6,062 nt of DNA from Bacteroidota bacterium. Lineage in GTDB: Bacteria; Spirochaetota; Spirochaetia; JABMQR01. Under the pieces are notes generated by a model. It searched no databases. It saw only the letters and a list, made by a program, of their open reading frames with translations, and was not told where the DNA came from. The stretch lies in NCBI GenBank assembly GCA_013202335.1, contig JABMQR010000179.1, forward strand, positions 1 through 6,062. The letters are read 5' to 3'. Position 1 is the first letter of the stretch. The number at the start of each line of letters is the position of its first letter. Both the position numbers and the translations under genes were made by a program. This document shows, piece by piece, positions 5,982 through 6,062 of this stretch.

Positions 5982-6006
5982 ATTCAAATAGAAATAACTA
6001 TTTTAG

Positions 6007-6062
<56 letters not shown>

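Larger units (their letters stand above)
5658..6006. other. 349-nt non-coding region between the SDR operon and tRNA-Glu
   Basis: No credible gene lies here; open frames are short and lack ribosome sites. Read on the reverse strand from the tRNA, it holds an A/T stem at 6003-5986, a perfect six-base-pair hairpin at 5981-5967, a terminator-like hairpin with U-tract at 5958-5886, a near-consensus promoter at 5832-5804 overlapping a palindrome, and a leader of about 140 nt with an 11-bp long-range stem at 5723-5669. Confidence 0.7.

Overview
The window is an AT-rich bacterial segment, probably chromosomal. It carries one forward gene, adenylate kinase, facing five reverse-strand genes and a partial reverse-strand tRNA-Glu(UUC) at the right edge. 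The relaxed lipobox of the TPR lipoprotein (LAVSC, with Leu at -4), an N-terminally extended uracil phosphoribosyltransferase (UPRT) and low GC would suit a spirochaete. That placement is an inference of modest confidence, because no single gene fixes the taxon.

Layout, left to right. (1) Bases 1-70 may hold the last codons of an upstream forward gene. They are followed by a leader with a clear Shine-Dalgarno site and adk (162-791). (2) Convergent with adk, a reverse unit reads UPRT (2813-1749) and then a TPR lipoprotein (1743-811). The two genes are 5 nt apart, and a sigma70-type promoter lies at about 2923-2895. (3) A second reverse unit reads SDR (5657-4671), CPBP-family membrane protein (4667-3957), SDR (3957-2962). 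The junctions are 3 nt apart and a one-base TAATG overlap, so it is clearly one operon. The two SDRs are paralogs resembling the dihydroflavonol-reductase / HpnA type. A near-consensus promoter (TTGACG, 17 bp, TATAAT) lies at 5832-5804, ahead of a leader of about 140 nt. (4) The tRNA-Glu is followed on its own strand by a long imperfect hairpin and a U-tract, which isolates it from the SDR operon.

Functionally, adk and the UPRT are nucleotide-metabolism housekeeping (AMP/ADP balance and uracil salvage), though they belong to different transcription units. The lipoprotein is an envelope protein of unknown role. The SDR-CPBP-SDR operon looks like a small-molecule or lipid-modifying module of unknown substrate and is the least explained part of the window. 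I do not see a defence system, mobile element, CRISPR array or pseudogene. The most original signals are the paralog-flanked CPBP operon, its folded leader that may present a distant Shine-Dalgarno site, and the extended UPRT.
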